From contig JASANH010001652.1 of the NCBI GenBank assembly GCA_030248295.1, forward strand, positions 186,001 through 250,000: a stretch of 64,000 nucleotides of DNA. The letters run 5' to 3'. The stretch comes from Mesodorylaimus sp. YZB2_4 (Eukaryota > Nematoda > Enoplea > Dorylaimida > Dorylaimidae). Under the pieces are notes generated by a model. It saw only the letters and a list, made by a program, of their open reading frames with translations, ran no database searches and had not been told where the DNA came from. The position numbers were made by a program, and so were the translations under genes. Positions 23,379 through 33,700 of the stretch are shown here, piece after piece; within the stretch, counting starts at the first letter, position 1, and each line of letters starts with the position of its first letter.

Positions 23379-23453
23379 TTCTTGAAAAAAAACCCCCATT
23401 TTCGCCTTCCAAAAAGTAAAAATTTCCAAATGCATAACTGCTCACTCCCCTCT

Positions 23454-26400
23454 TCAATAAACGTGTATTTTGTTATTCCCGAAATCGACTACGAAGATCT
23501 TGCCCTCGCACACGCACACGTCGCACGGTCTGTCCATGATCGAGCGTCCTCTCGGCGGATACCCGTCGATACCAAAACTGCACAGAAAGGTCAACTGGGG
23601 GGTGAAGACTTGGACTCGGTTATTACGACTATCGGCTATGATCAAGTGCCCCTCCAAATCCATATCCAAACCTTGCGGCCGTTTAAACGCTCCATCGTAC
23701 TCGCCTTCCCGACCGAAGAATTCCATTTGATTATGAACCACGTCGATGACGGCCAATCGATGATTATTGAAATCCGTACAAAATAACCGCCCATCCGGGG
23801 CGAACACCAATCCACGGGGTGAATCGAATTGCTTATAAAACAAGGACGATTCGAAACCGAATTTATTCAAGAACGTACCCCGCGAATCGAACAATTGAAC
23901 TCGGTGATTCCTCGTGTCCGAAATTGCGATCGAATCATCATTCGACGACACGGCCACGTCCCACGGGTAATTGAACTGGCCATTACCACGACCTTTCTCG
24001 CCAAACTTGAACAAGAACTGTCCGTCCCCCGTGAACACTTGCACTCGATGATTGTCCTTGTCCACCACTATGATCTGGTTCTTGCTGTTCACCGTCACCC
24101 CCGCTGGTCGATCGAATCTGCAAGAACACTACTCTCACATCCTGCCCCACCCAACAGTCGCTGTGGCACACTGTCCCTTATTTGACCACGGCTGGCGAGT
24201 CAAACACAGCACGTGCACAGGGCACAGGTTCAGGCACGAGGAAAACCTCACCCAGGTCTTTGTCAGGCTGGCTCGATCGCCCTTGCTTTACCCTTGGATC
24301 TCATGGAAAAGTCCCCCGCACGATTTCACCCACTCCCAACATGATGGATTCAGTGAAAAACGAGTGATTGATCGCTGGAAGCTGCCACTATCAAACGCCC
24401 ATTTTTAAAGGCAAGCCTATTTTTAAACAATGAAGAAACAACTTTTCTCAAATTCAAATTAAAAAGGAGCGGTTCAATTTGCAATGCCCCCTCAGCATCC
24501 ACCCACCCATCACTCCGCCAGGGATCAAATATTCACATTTTTCGCCCTTCCAGCAAATCCTTACTGAAAATCGGCCAACAGAACATCCTAATCCCCCAAA
24601 AAGCGTCCGACTCGAAACCCTTCGATCCATGGATTAGGTCACTCCATGGAAAGTACCAGAGATCCCTGGGAAACCAAAGGATCTTCGGCTCACAGGTAGC
24701 CATCAAGGTATCAAAGTTACCGTCGCAGTTTTGTCAACCGATGGCAACGTACACGGAAGATATTTGGTCAAATTTTTTAGCCTATGCGTCAGATAAGTAA
24801 ATGCAAAACGTAAAGCTAAGGAGATCGTGCATTTAGTAGTGCAGCGTTAGCGCACCCCCTTTCGAATAGCAAAACGAATGATCGAATCCTAGCGGCGTAA
24901 ATTTTTCTGCATTTTTCAAACGAGGTCAAAACATATTTTGCATTGTCGCCCTAGTTTAGTTTAAATTGAATGTGCTTTTACGAACATAAAAACTTTTACC
25001 TTATAAAATCGTCTGAAAAAGAATTGACGCTACCAGGATTCGATCCTGTTGTCTTGTGATTCAAAAGGGAATGCGCTAACCGCCTACACCACTGACCCCC
25101 CACGATCCGGCACTTTACATTCGGCATTTACTTACATGACGACGCAGCCTGTTCGAAACTTTGACCAAATATCTTTCGTGAACGTGGCCGCTAGCAGCTG
25201 AAAATGCGATAACTGCTTTAGACCTTGACCCACGGGCCAAAACTCACCTGGTTCCCGGGTGTCATAAGTTATCACAGCCCGAAGCCTACTACTGTACACT
25301 TACTGCCCATTGCGGCATCCCGGCGACCCAAATTTATGCAAGAACTTTCCGTCTTGATCGAATATTTGAATTCGGCTGTTACTACGATCGGCCACGATGA
25401 TTCTTCCTTGTTTATCGCAGCAAATCCCCCACGGCCTGCACAACTGACCATCGCCCGCTCCCTCGCCTCCGAACGACATGGTCGGCGTGGCCCCGATGGT
25501 CGTGTAATCTCGACCTCGACGTACGATCAACGTGAATGGACTCCCTCGAATCGGACACCCACGCACGAATATGTGCACCTAAAAACGTAGAAACATCATT
25601 TTCCCAGCCCCTTCAAAATGTGCCAAAACATCCAGTTCCCTATGACAAACTTTAAAATTAAAAGCCAAAGATTTTTCAAAAAAGGAAAACTAATAGAAAA
25701 GGCAGAGAAATTTCATCATTTGCAAAAAACATTATTACACAAGAAAAGACAAAACCCCCAACTACTTTTCGAGATCTTCTTTCACATTATCTCACTTTTC
25801 CAGTCACCCTATTCCACTACAGATCCCGCCAGTCCCCGGCGACCCCTAACATTGCGCTGATTTTTCACAATCAACCATTTTAAAACAGGGCGTCAGACAC
25901 GAAATGACATTATCCGATGGCACAATGGTGCTTCCTCGGGCTAATTCACAAAACAATTTCCTGTCACGCCTCTGCTCAATGCCCATTAATGGATCACTCC
26001 TATTAGCTTTCCCAACATCAGCCCCACGGCCCCTTATTCAACCATCTTATAGAGCGCCAAGGAAGCAGCACTGTTTTTTTCGTTTTTTTTTATCAGCGCT
26101 AAATAAGTTAGACTTCTACGTAAAATCTTACTCTTCTCTTCACCTTACAAATTTTGGACAGTGCAAATTAAATGATAGGGTCCAGAAAACAATTTTCCCA
26201 TTTTTCACATTTTCCAGACAGAAATTCGATTTTTCCTCAGATTATTTATACACTATCCCAGGTCTACTGATTAAATTTTAAGTGATTTACTGATCCGCAT
26301 GATTAACAGCTCTGAGAAAAGGCGAGTGATTCGAAATTTGAACCCTTCAAATGCACCGCTCAGTTTATTCCGACTTTGGCTAAAAAATTCCCATTTTTCG

Positions 26401-29400
26401 TCCCCTTGCATGAACCCTGAATGGGCAAAGAGGTGGGTTTCGGTCGGCAAAATGTGCCCACGCATTTTGCACCTCTCTCAGATAATTGATTCAATGCAAG
26501 AGACCAAAATTTTGACTGCAAATGCGGTTATCGCAGGCTAATTGCAAAGGTTTTTCGCCAGAAAGCTTCAATTTCTAAAGTTCGCATTCCTCTGGCCCAT
26601 AGATAACGCCGCATCCGAAACCTACCCCATGGCTGGGGAAGTCTGAAATTTTTTTGCCGTTTGATAAGGAGGGTCCAGCAAGCAAAAAACAAGTTTCTTG
26701 TATCCATTGCGTTATAAACTTTTTTTTTGACATTTTTTATACAAGTTGCGGAAAGTGATTTTCCAGACAAAATTTCAAATATTCCCCTGTACTTTTCACA
26801 ATTTGAAACCTCAAAATGAACTTTTCAGTTTTACCTAATTTTTAGCTCAAAATTCCCACTGTTACAGCCCATTTTCAGATTCTCAGACTTCCAGGTTTTC
26901 CAAATCTGAATGAACCCTGCTTCGTCTGAGCCTTGCCATCGCCCTGCATGCGTGCATGCACTGGAGGTCGGTCCCAGCAAGGATAGCGCTCTATTTTCTG
27001 GCGGTGTCTTGGTCTTGGGCTCACGTCAGGTCGATTCCTACCAGGGAGGGGTCCGGTCAAAAACTGGCCATTTCGCCCAAACTGAGCTATTTTGATCCAA
27101 AATGACGGCTCGACCAGCCACTTTCGGCTGCTGTGCCCTCGTCTCCCAGCCCCTCACCTGATGTTCTCCCTCTTGATTCGGTTCGTATCGGCATAAATAA
27201 GTCCCGTTCTTCTTGTCATACACGTCGACTGGCGAGGGTGCCATCTCGCCATCTCCGCCACCGCCCGACGTAGCCACCACGAAGGCGTTCACTTGATCGC
27301 CGCCCGTCGTTAATTGTTCTCCGACATGATCACGAGCTTGGACTGTGTAATAAATAGGTTTGTCCTTGATGGCGCGTCGTACCGGATCGCCCAGGAGAGT
27401 GCAATTCGGGGCGTATGCACCAGTTATAATATTGCCTAACATACGAACCGTTTTTAAGACACCTGCATCCGGTGCAGAGAAATTCAATTGATCATCTTCT
27501 TGCGGTTGTAAGCAAGGCCTCGATGATTTCAAATTATGTAGTTGTTCTTGTAAAATATTTCGTAAACGCGTCCTCGTTTCGCTATCGTCTTCTTGACGTT
27601 GCTTTTGTTGTTGACACGAATTTAACAATTTTTCGGCCTGTTCTAACGTATTTTTCGACGACGATAAATATTTGCGCAATTCTTCCTTTTGTAAATTCAA
27701 CGCGCCCAATTTCGCCGTCCTTACGGCGTCTACTCGTTCTAATAATTCACGTTTACGTTCTTCCAGTGCACCGATATGATGATGTATTACGCCACGTATT
27801 TCGTTCGCCACCGAATGCATTCTCGTCTCCACACGTTCAGTCATGTGATCCACGCCTCGAACCGCTTCGTCCAACACGCGAACACATTCGCGAGCGTCGG
27901 AGAAAAGCTGAAAAGTAAAAAGCAATACAAAAACAATCATGTAAAATCGCAATTTCTCACCTGAGCCAATGGTTGAGGTTCGTTTTGGGCACTCATTTTG
28001 TCACCACCGCTGGGCACAGGTTTCGAGGTGATTGGCGAAATTCGATGGGATGGAAACGGATGACTCGGATTATTTGACGTGCAGAATCGACATAACGCCT
28101 CTGAGCACGTTTCGCAAAAATAAGTTAGAGGCTCGAACTGATGCTGAGCACAAAATCCCGTCGATTGACGCGTAGCATTGACCAAATTCGGTTGTGACGA
28201 TCGTTGAGCGCCTTGCATGGGCGATTGAACTTTGGGAACGGCGACTGGTTGATTCAAAGGTGGGCGAGGAGACTGACCAGTCGATAGCGAGTTGTTCATT
28301 GACCACAAATTGGGTATTAAGGATGATGCCGAGCCCGGAGAATGCGTGGCAGGTGATTGGTTCTGATGGAATATGGAAACGATGCGATGATCTTTCGTCA
28401 ATCGAACCCGTAAATGAGCTTGAACGCATTTAGCGCACAAATATTCGGCGCAATCCTCGCAGCGACAAGCCGCTTCGACGCCGTCCGAACAGATCGAACA
28501 AGGTGGTGCGCCGGAAAAAGATGAGGTCGACGATGAAGAGGTAGGAGTCATTTTCGAGACTGGTGGAACAATTGATGCTGCTGCTGGCGTTGGTTGCTGC
28601 GATGACATAAATGGCAGGCCACTTGATGAACGGTGCCCGCCGACGGCTAACGAGAAAACTGGTTGTTGCGCTTGAACTGGGCGAGGTTGATGGAAAAGCG
28701 AAGGCGACATGGCGCCCGGTGGTGGGGTGTTCGCATTTCCGAGGACCCTGAAGCCGAACGGAGCGTTCGCCGACGAATGAGAGGTAACTGGGAATTTGTT
28801 CGAGGTAGAATTCGCAGACGGCAGTCGTTGATGTCCTTTCGGCTAAAAAATGATATTTTGAAAAAGAGGAAAGCGGACTCAGATACCTATTAACAGAAAG
28901 GTAGACTCACTAAACGCGAAATCACCAAAGCGATAAAGCCTCAGGGCAAGATTGGACGGGGAGCACTACAAATCTTGAAACAAGACCTCCTAAGCAAGTT
29001 ACCTGCAGTTGTAGCACGTCATCATTCATCGAAACCGAATCCAGTAGACTGCCGATCAGCAGAGAGGTATCGACGTTGAGCTGCTCGTTGAAGAGGTACG
29101 AATAGGACGAGGGCGTGGTTCTGGAGCCGATAATAGCGCTGCTATACGATGGGATATCACAGCTAACTGACGGCGATGCGAACGTGTATTGTTGCCGATT
29201 AATTGCTCCTGAGGACGAAAAGGAGGAAAACGAGGGAAACTCGTGGAGAAACGAAGGTGCCGAGGTAGTGGCCGATGCTGTTCCGGCGAGGTGATTTTGT
29301 TCATCCACACCACCGCCGCAAATTGGGCATATCGGATGTTGATGCGAGGTCGGAACGTGAAAATTTCCCTGAGTTTGGAAGCATTTTCGGCACAACGCAT

Positions 29401-29713
29401 GCAAACACGGTAACGTATGAAGTTCGCTTAGCGAGTCCGGCGTTTGACGACATTTATCGCAGGCCATACTCGATGTTGATGAAGACAACGCGGCATTAGT
29501 ATTGGCCGTCGCCACCATATTCGCCATCATCATTGAACCAGCGCCGGCGAAAGGGCTATATTCTTCGCGCCTACTCCCATTCCAACCCGATCCTGACACA
29601 CTCTTCTGTTGACCGCCTCCGTTCGTGAATGTGGGCGTTGTGGCCGAAGACGACGAATACGACGATCCTTCTGTTTCGGCTGACGGCGAAGTGAACGGGA
29701 AAGTCGCCGCCAT
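23454..29713 (-). CDS. lin-41: LIN-41/TRIM71, RING-B-box-filamin-NHL RNA-binding protein
   Basis: Post-transcriptional repressor of developmental timing, acting in cytoplasm on mRNAs through its NHL propeller. Five exons, all junctions in phase: 29713-29003, 28842-27961, 27907-27158, 25578-25304, 24117-23454; 1,093 residues. Domains: Ser-rich N terminus; C3HC4 RING (Cys85, 88, 103, His105, Cys108, 111, 129, 132); B-box 1 from CSICSDGVEAACRC (about 352-395); B-box 2 from CAQHQFEPLTYFC (about 468-510); coiled coil (about 532-640) ending in LQPQEDD; filamin/ABP280 repeat with GDPVRRAIKDKPIYYTVQA and NGTYLCRYEPNQEGEH (about 690-800); six NHL repeats from LCRPWGICCDKQGRIIVADR to the final VVDFGNNKIHVY. 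All order and spacing match TRIM71 rather than TRIM2/3, BRAT or NHL-1. The start was set at MAATFPF; the frame is open to a possible acceptor at 29743, so a 5' exon may exist. Regulated by let-7-type sites (see separate entries). Confidence 0.97.
24721..25212. mobile_element. Foldback element with tRNA-like boxes in both arms (lin-41 intron 4)
   Basis: Two imperfect inverted arms of about 180-190 bp (24721-24900 and 25025-25212) surround about 125 bp of AT-rich sequence. Shared, in order inward: CACGGAAGATATTTGGTCAA / CACGAAAGATATTTGGTCAA, GTAAATGC, TAAAG, GATCGTG, an A-box-like GTTAGCGCA, CCCTTTcGAAT/CCCTTTTGAAT, and a B box GATCGAATCCT. Left arm boxes: about 24840-24852 and 24879-24890 (plus); right arm: about 25073-25094 and 25034-25046 (minus). 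No anticodon stem or acceptor stem pairs, so these are not functional tRNAs. Confidence 0.65.
26606..27000 (+). repeat. Dispersed repeat, copy in lin-41 intron 3
   Basis: Starts GCATCCGAAACCTACCCCATGG and runs through a TCCAGCAAGCAAAAAAC block, CATTGCGTTATAAACTT, GATTTTCCAGACAAAATT and ends near CTGAGCCTTGCCATCGCCCTGCATGC. The same blocks in the same order occur at 56249-56770 in the last SLCO intron. Copies differ by many substitutions, so insertion is old. No coding capacity. Confidence 0.65.
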
Positions 29714-29834
29714 AACATTGCCGGCCACCTTTTCCAGCGTTTTCCTGGAATAAAACTAAAAATCGTGGAGCAAAAACAAAGATTCACGCATGACCATAAC
29801 TACAAAACAACTCGCTTTTTTATTGATTTTCAGG

Positions 29835-30735
29835 CCGAACTCCCTCGCTCGCACGGACCACCCGCGCGAAAGCTGGCAAGGCAAGACATGGCAGGGGCAG
29901 GCGACCATCGTCACAGAAAATCCGCACCCTGGATGAGAGCCAAGAAAATATTAGGTACGGGTCAAGTAAAATAATTTTTATAAAGGTTATATAAAATTCA
30001 AAGCAGTTTCTTAGAATGTTGTCGTTTTTTGAAGAAGCTCACGAAAACTTTCAGTTTGCGCAAATTACGCTCTGAAAATGAAATTTCTTGAATCTGAAAC
30101 GCAACAGCCTGAGTTCAAGCAGTGCGCACGTTGTCGGCGTTACATCTGTGTTGCGAGGTTGTTGCGCGCGTGCACCAAAAGAAAAGAAAAGAAGAGAAAA
30201 GAATGATGTGATTCTTTTTCCGCTTTTTACGTCATCAATCTGAATTTTTCATTTCGTCTTCAAAACGGTTTTTCCAACTAATTTCATAAATTATTTTAGA
30301 AGAGCACGAAAAGGCGGACTAATGAGTAAGCAATAATTGCGTTCTTACTTTTTTTCGTGGGAAAATTAGAACAGTTCCTAGTTTTGGCTTACTGTAGACA
30401 TGGGATGGCATTTTTTCGGTATTTTGTTTTATTTATGATGTACAGTACTGTGCTTCAGGTTTGTTTGTTTTAAGCAGAATACATAGTTATTTCATAATTG
30501 CTAAAAGAGCTGAGATGTTTTAACTGTCTGAGCTATCTATATATCGACTCAATTTTGCAGATGCGAACATTTTGTGCGGTACTCTTGTTTTATTTTATTG
30601 TAGGTAAAGATAACGGACAAACGTCATCTGATCCTTCCCCGTCCGCGCCTCCGTTGGCAGATACAACCAGCGACTGGTCGGACACCGATCTGAATGGTGG
30701 TGGTGACGACGATAATGGATCGATAAACGATGCAG
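29835..30735 (+). other. Proposed 5' exons of PPP4R1
   Basis: Exon A (ATG at 29888, donor GTACGG after 29954) encodes MAGAGDHRHRKSAPWMRAKK IL; exon B (30604-30735, acceptor TTATTGTAG, donor GTCGGT) encodes an acidic Ser/Pro-rich stretch with TSDWSDTDLNGGGDDD. Both end in phase 1, as needed to join the firm exon at 32798. Exon A may itself start at 29835 after a TTTTCAG acceptor and stays open there. Vertebrate PPP4R1 also begins with an acidic Ser/Asp region, which supports exon B in kind, not in sequence. The GTCGGT donor is unusual. Confidence 0.45.
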
Positions 30736-33700
30736 GTCGGTACATCCATGATGCGCAGGGGAATAGTAAAACGATAGCTGGGCATTGCATAAACGTTTTC
30801 GAAGTAATAGATTGCAAAGAACTAAAACGTTAGAGTCGCTGCAAATGCCCTAAAAATTTGCATACCGCTGCAGCTCCTTTTTTAGTCCATCCGTTACCAG
30901 ATTACTTAAACGGATTGCTGTCTTTTTTGTAAACTGGATAGCCACTATAAAATCGGCGTTTTCACTAATCACTTATTCCCCTTATTTCACGATTTTTTGT
31001 TGTTAGTCGTGTAAAAATTTTGCTTTGCAAAATGTTAGCGCCCTTTTAACTAAAAAAAACTAGAAAATTTTTTTTATCATTCTAAGCGCGGATGGATACG
31101 GAGTTAAGCAGGTGGCAGACCTTGTCGACTCGCTTTGATCTCTCGGTTTCTTTTCCATATCTAGTTTGTGATCGGCGAGATTTGAAATGTTGATTTTCTG
31201 GTCGAAAATAGGGTCTCTCCGATAATGCAATCTCGGCTCATTTCTCCCACGGTTCGGGAGCTCGATAACCTTATCTGTCATCTATGGCCAAGTTCCAACC
31301 TTTGCTCTAGTCGATCGGTTGATGACTCATCGGATACGTGTTTTATATCCTTGGCGACGCAGGAGTGAGTCATAAAGTTGTAAGCCTAGCTAGAGCGAGG
31401 TTTTTCAGTTAGCTAGGGACTTTGATTAGGATTGGTCTTTTACGGTTTGTTCGGTTCGGCCTTGGCGAGCATCTCGCATATCTCATGCAACAGGATGGGT
31501 CGGACGGACAAATGACGAATTGATAGTGCAATTTTTGATGGGCGGGGCGGGCGAGCGAGTATTGAATGTTAGGTGCGCGTTAGGTGCAAATGGGAAAAGA
31601 TTCGAAGTTTAGGCCTTGTGTTGTAATTAAAGCCTTGACATTTTTGTTGTTGGTGCATTCCCACAATTGCCATTCCTAAATGCCAGTTGTGGGTGCGTTT
31701 CGTGTTTAAAAAAAAGGAGGAAATTTTGATACGGCCAAGAATATAAGGTTGAAAATGGAGGGGAAATAAGTGTGGGCGCGTCGGATGTATGTCGTTGCTT
31801 CCGAGTCGACCCCAACGTTTCTTTGGCCACGCCATGTCGCGTTGGCGCGAGCTTTGCTTTGTTGGCTGGTCGGGCTTGATTTCAAAGTCAGACAGGGGCT
31901 TGGTTGGTCTGTTCTGTACGAAACGACCAAAGCCGTTTCGTTTTCTCCTCACTCAAGTCGCCCCTTTTCGCCGTATGATTGATGAGAGGCGGTTGGCGGC
32001 AGCGTGGGCTTCGGCTTGCGCTTTGACGACGATGTTGGGCAAGGCGAGGCAGGGGGGGGGGAGACTGTCGAAACGAGACATTTGCGTGCGCGCGCGGGGC
32101 GATGAAATTTGCGAAAAACCAGTCGTTGGTCGGGGTTCTTTTGGGTTCGTCTTTTCTTTTCCTTTAGATCTCAAGCGAAGCCTGGGCGGCCGGGCGTGCT
32201 CGCTCGTTGGCCCGGAGAAAGCGGGAAATGCTAGCAACTGGTCTGTAACACGTGGCGAACAGGGTTTATTTGGAGAGGCCCTAAATGGACCGCGCTCTCA
32301 CCAAGGGTACTAGCTCGAAAAACCGGTTCGACTTTAACTAGATCTTATTGTCTGCCTTGATACAATTGGCGCCTTTTTTCGCCATTTTCAATTTTTCGAT
32401 TGGGTTATGATCGGCGGTTGCGTTGCGTTGATTTTTTTGTCGCGGGTTCAAAATCGAGGATGGGAGTGAGAAGGATTGTTGGAGCTAAGGTTGCAATGTT
32501 TTCGTCGATGTTTTGATGCTGCCGACCGACGAATGGTTTGTTTGAAGTGGGACTAGTTTGCATTTTATGACATAGTCTATCTTCTATCGTCGTTGAGCTT
32601 TTTGGACGGGGAAGGAGTAAAAAAGTTTCGTGATAACCTGCGTTTGACATTTTTGGGTGGGGAGAGGCGGGGTGTAGCCGCTGTTCGTCTTGTTCGGGAC
32701 GTGACATTTATCACAGGCTTCTTATTTTTGTGGAGTAAAATATGGCGGGCTCATGTTTCGAGTGTTTTGTGCTTGTCGAATGAGCATTGTTTTTTAGGTT
32801 TATTGAACAATTCGGTGGATGGTCAGTTGGTGGAGGATGATCCGATCGTGTCGTTGGCCTATTTTCAAAGGTTCGGCTCGTCGAGCAACATATCGGAGAG
32901 GTCAGTTGCGACTTGTGTACTGTTTGTTTTAGCGGGACGGGTCCGTCTTAATCGGTGGTTCGAGTGGGGCCCGGGTTTGGCGTATATCGTCTTTTATTAT
33001 AGTTGTGCGGGGGGGGGGTCGGCTTCACCTCGGCGTGTCACTTAATCCAATTTGCCGCGTCTTGTGGGCTGGGGGGCGGCTCTCGTTGAAAGCGTATTGA
33101 TTTCGGTTAGGGAGTCTCTCAATTACGATGCTCAGTTTTGCGCTAGTGGCCGATCGCGACTGGTCGAAATGACTGTCATTTTCCCGTCCGCGGCTTTGGC
33201 TTGGAGAGGGTTTTCTAGAGGCGAATGCGGGTTGTCGGCTTTCGGGTTTGTGAGAAGATGTGTGCACACGGGGTCCCTATGGTTCGTCCGGGAGGGGGGC
33301 ATGTTTTAAACAATTTCTTTTTGGTTGGTGTCCTTTTTGCGAGGACGAGTTTTTGTCACGTAAGCGGAGTGGATAAGTTTAATGAGCATGGGGGGAATAA
33401 AAAGGGGAGATTTACTTTAATGGTGAGCCTTTCTGACTCGTTTATGGTCGGCTGGACACGGTCGCGTGCTCGGTTCGTCAAGCTGGGCTTCTATAAAACG
33501 GACAAAATGTTACATGTGAGGATTGGGTATGGGAATCGGGGACGGCTTTGGGAACCGAGGGATGGCTCATTTTTTGGTTATCTCGACCGTAGGATGACCT
33601 CGGGCTTATTTCTTGAGGAGTATGGTTGGCGCGTAATATTTGGATAGAAGTGGAGCGAAGGGGGTTTTTCGGCGGTTCTACGTTTGTGAGTTTCAGGCAG

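Larger units (their letters stand above)
21315..23453. other. Convergent 3' region of SLC22 (plus) and lin-41 (minus)
   Basis: No coding sequence recognised. The right part (about 22560-23453) is read as lin-41 3' UTR because it holds let-7 and lin-4/miR-125 seed matches in the right strand. No canonical AATAAA on the minus strand was found between 21400 and 23453, so the UTR end is unknown; TTTATT at 21389-21394 is the first perfect one. The segment 21905-22035 has two TCACGTGA palindromes and an E2F-like TTTTGGCGCC. Confidence 0.5.

Noticed and set aside
25025-25110. Possible tRNA gene on the minus strand
   Set aside because: Good A and B boxes and T-arm, but acceptor and anticodon stems do not pair, and a similar inverted copy is present at 24840-24900.
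30498-30833. Frame starting MRTFCAVLLFYFIVG, looking like a small secreted acidic protein
   Set aside because: The hydrophobic start is the translated polypyrimidine tract and acceptor (TTATTGTAG); the acidic part fits better as a PPP4R1 exon in matching phase.
31789-32313. 174-residue plus-strand frame
   Set aside because: Lies in a PPP4R1 intron, with low-complexity composition and no family match; neighbouring frames are equally open because stops are rare in GC-rich DNA.
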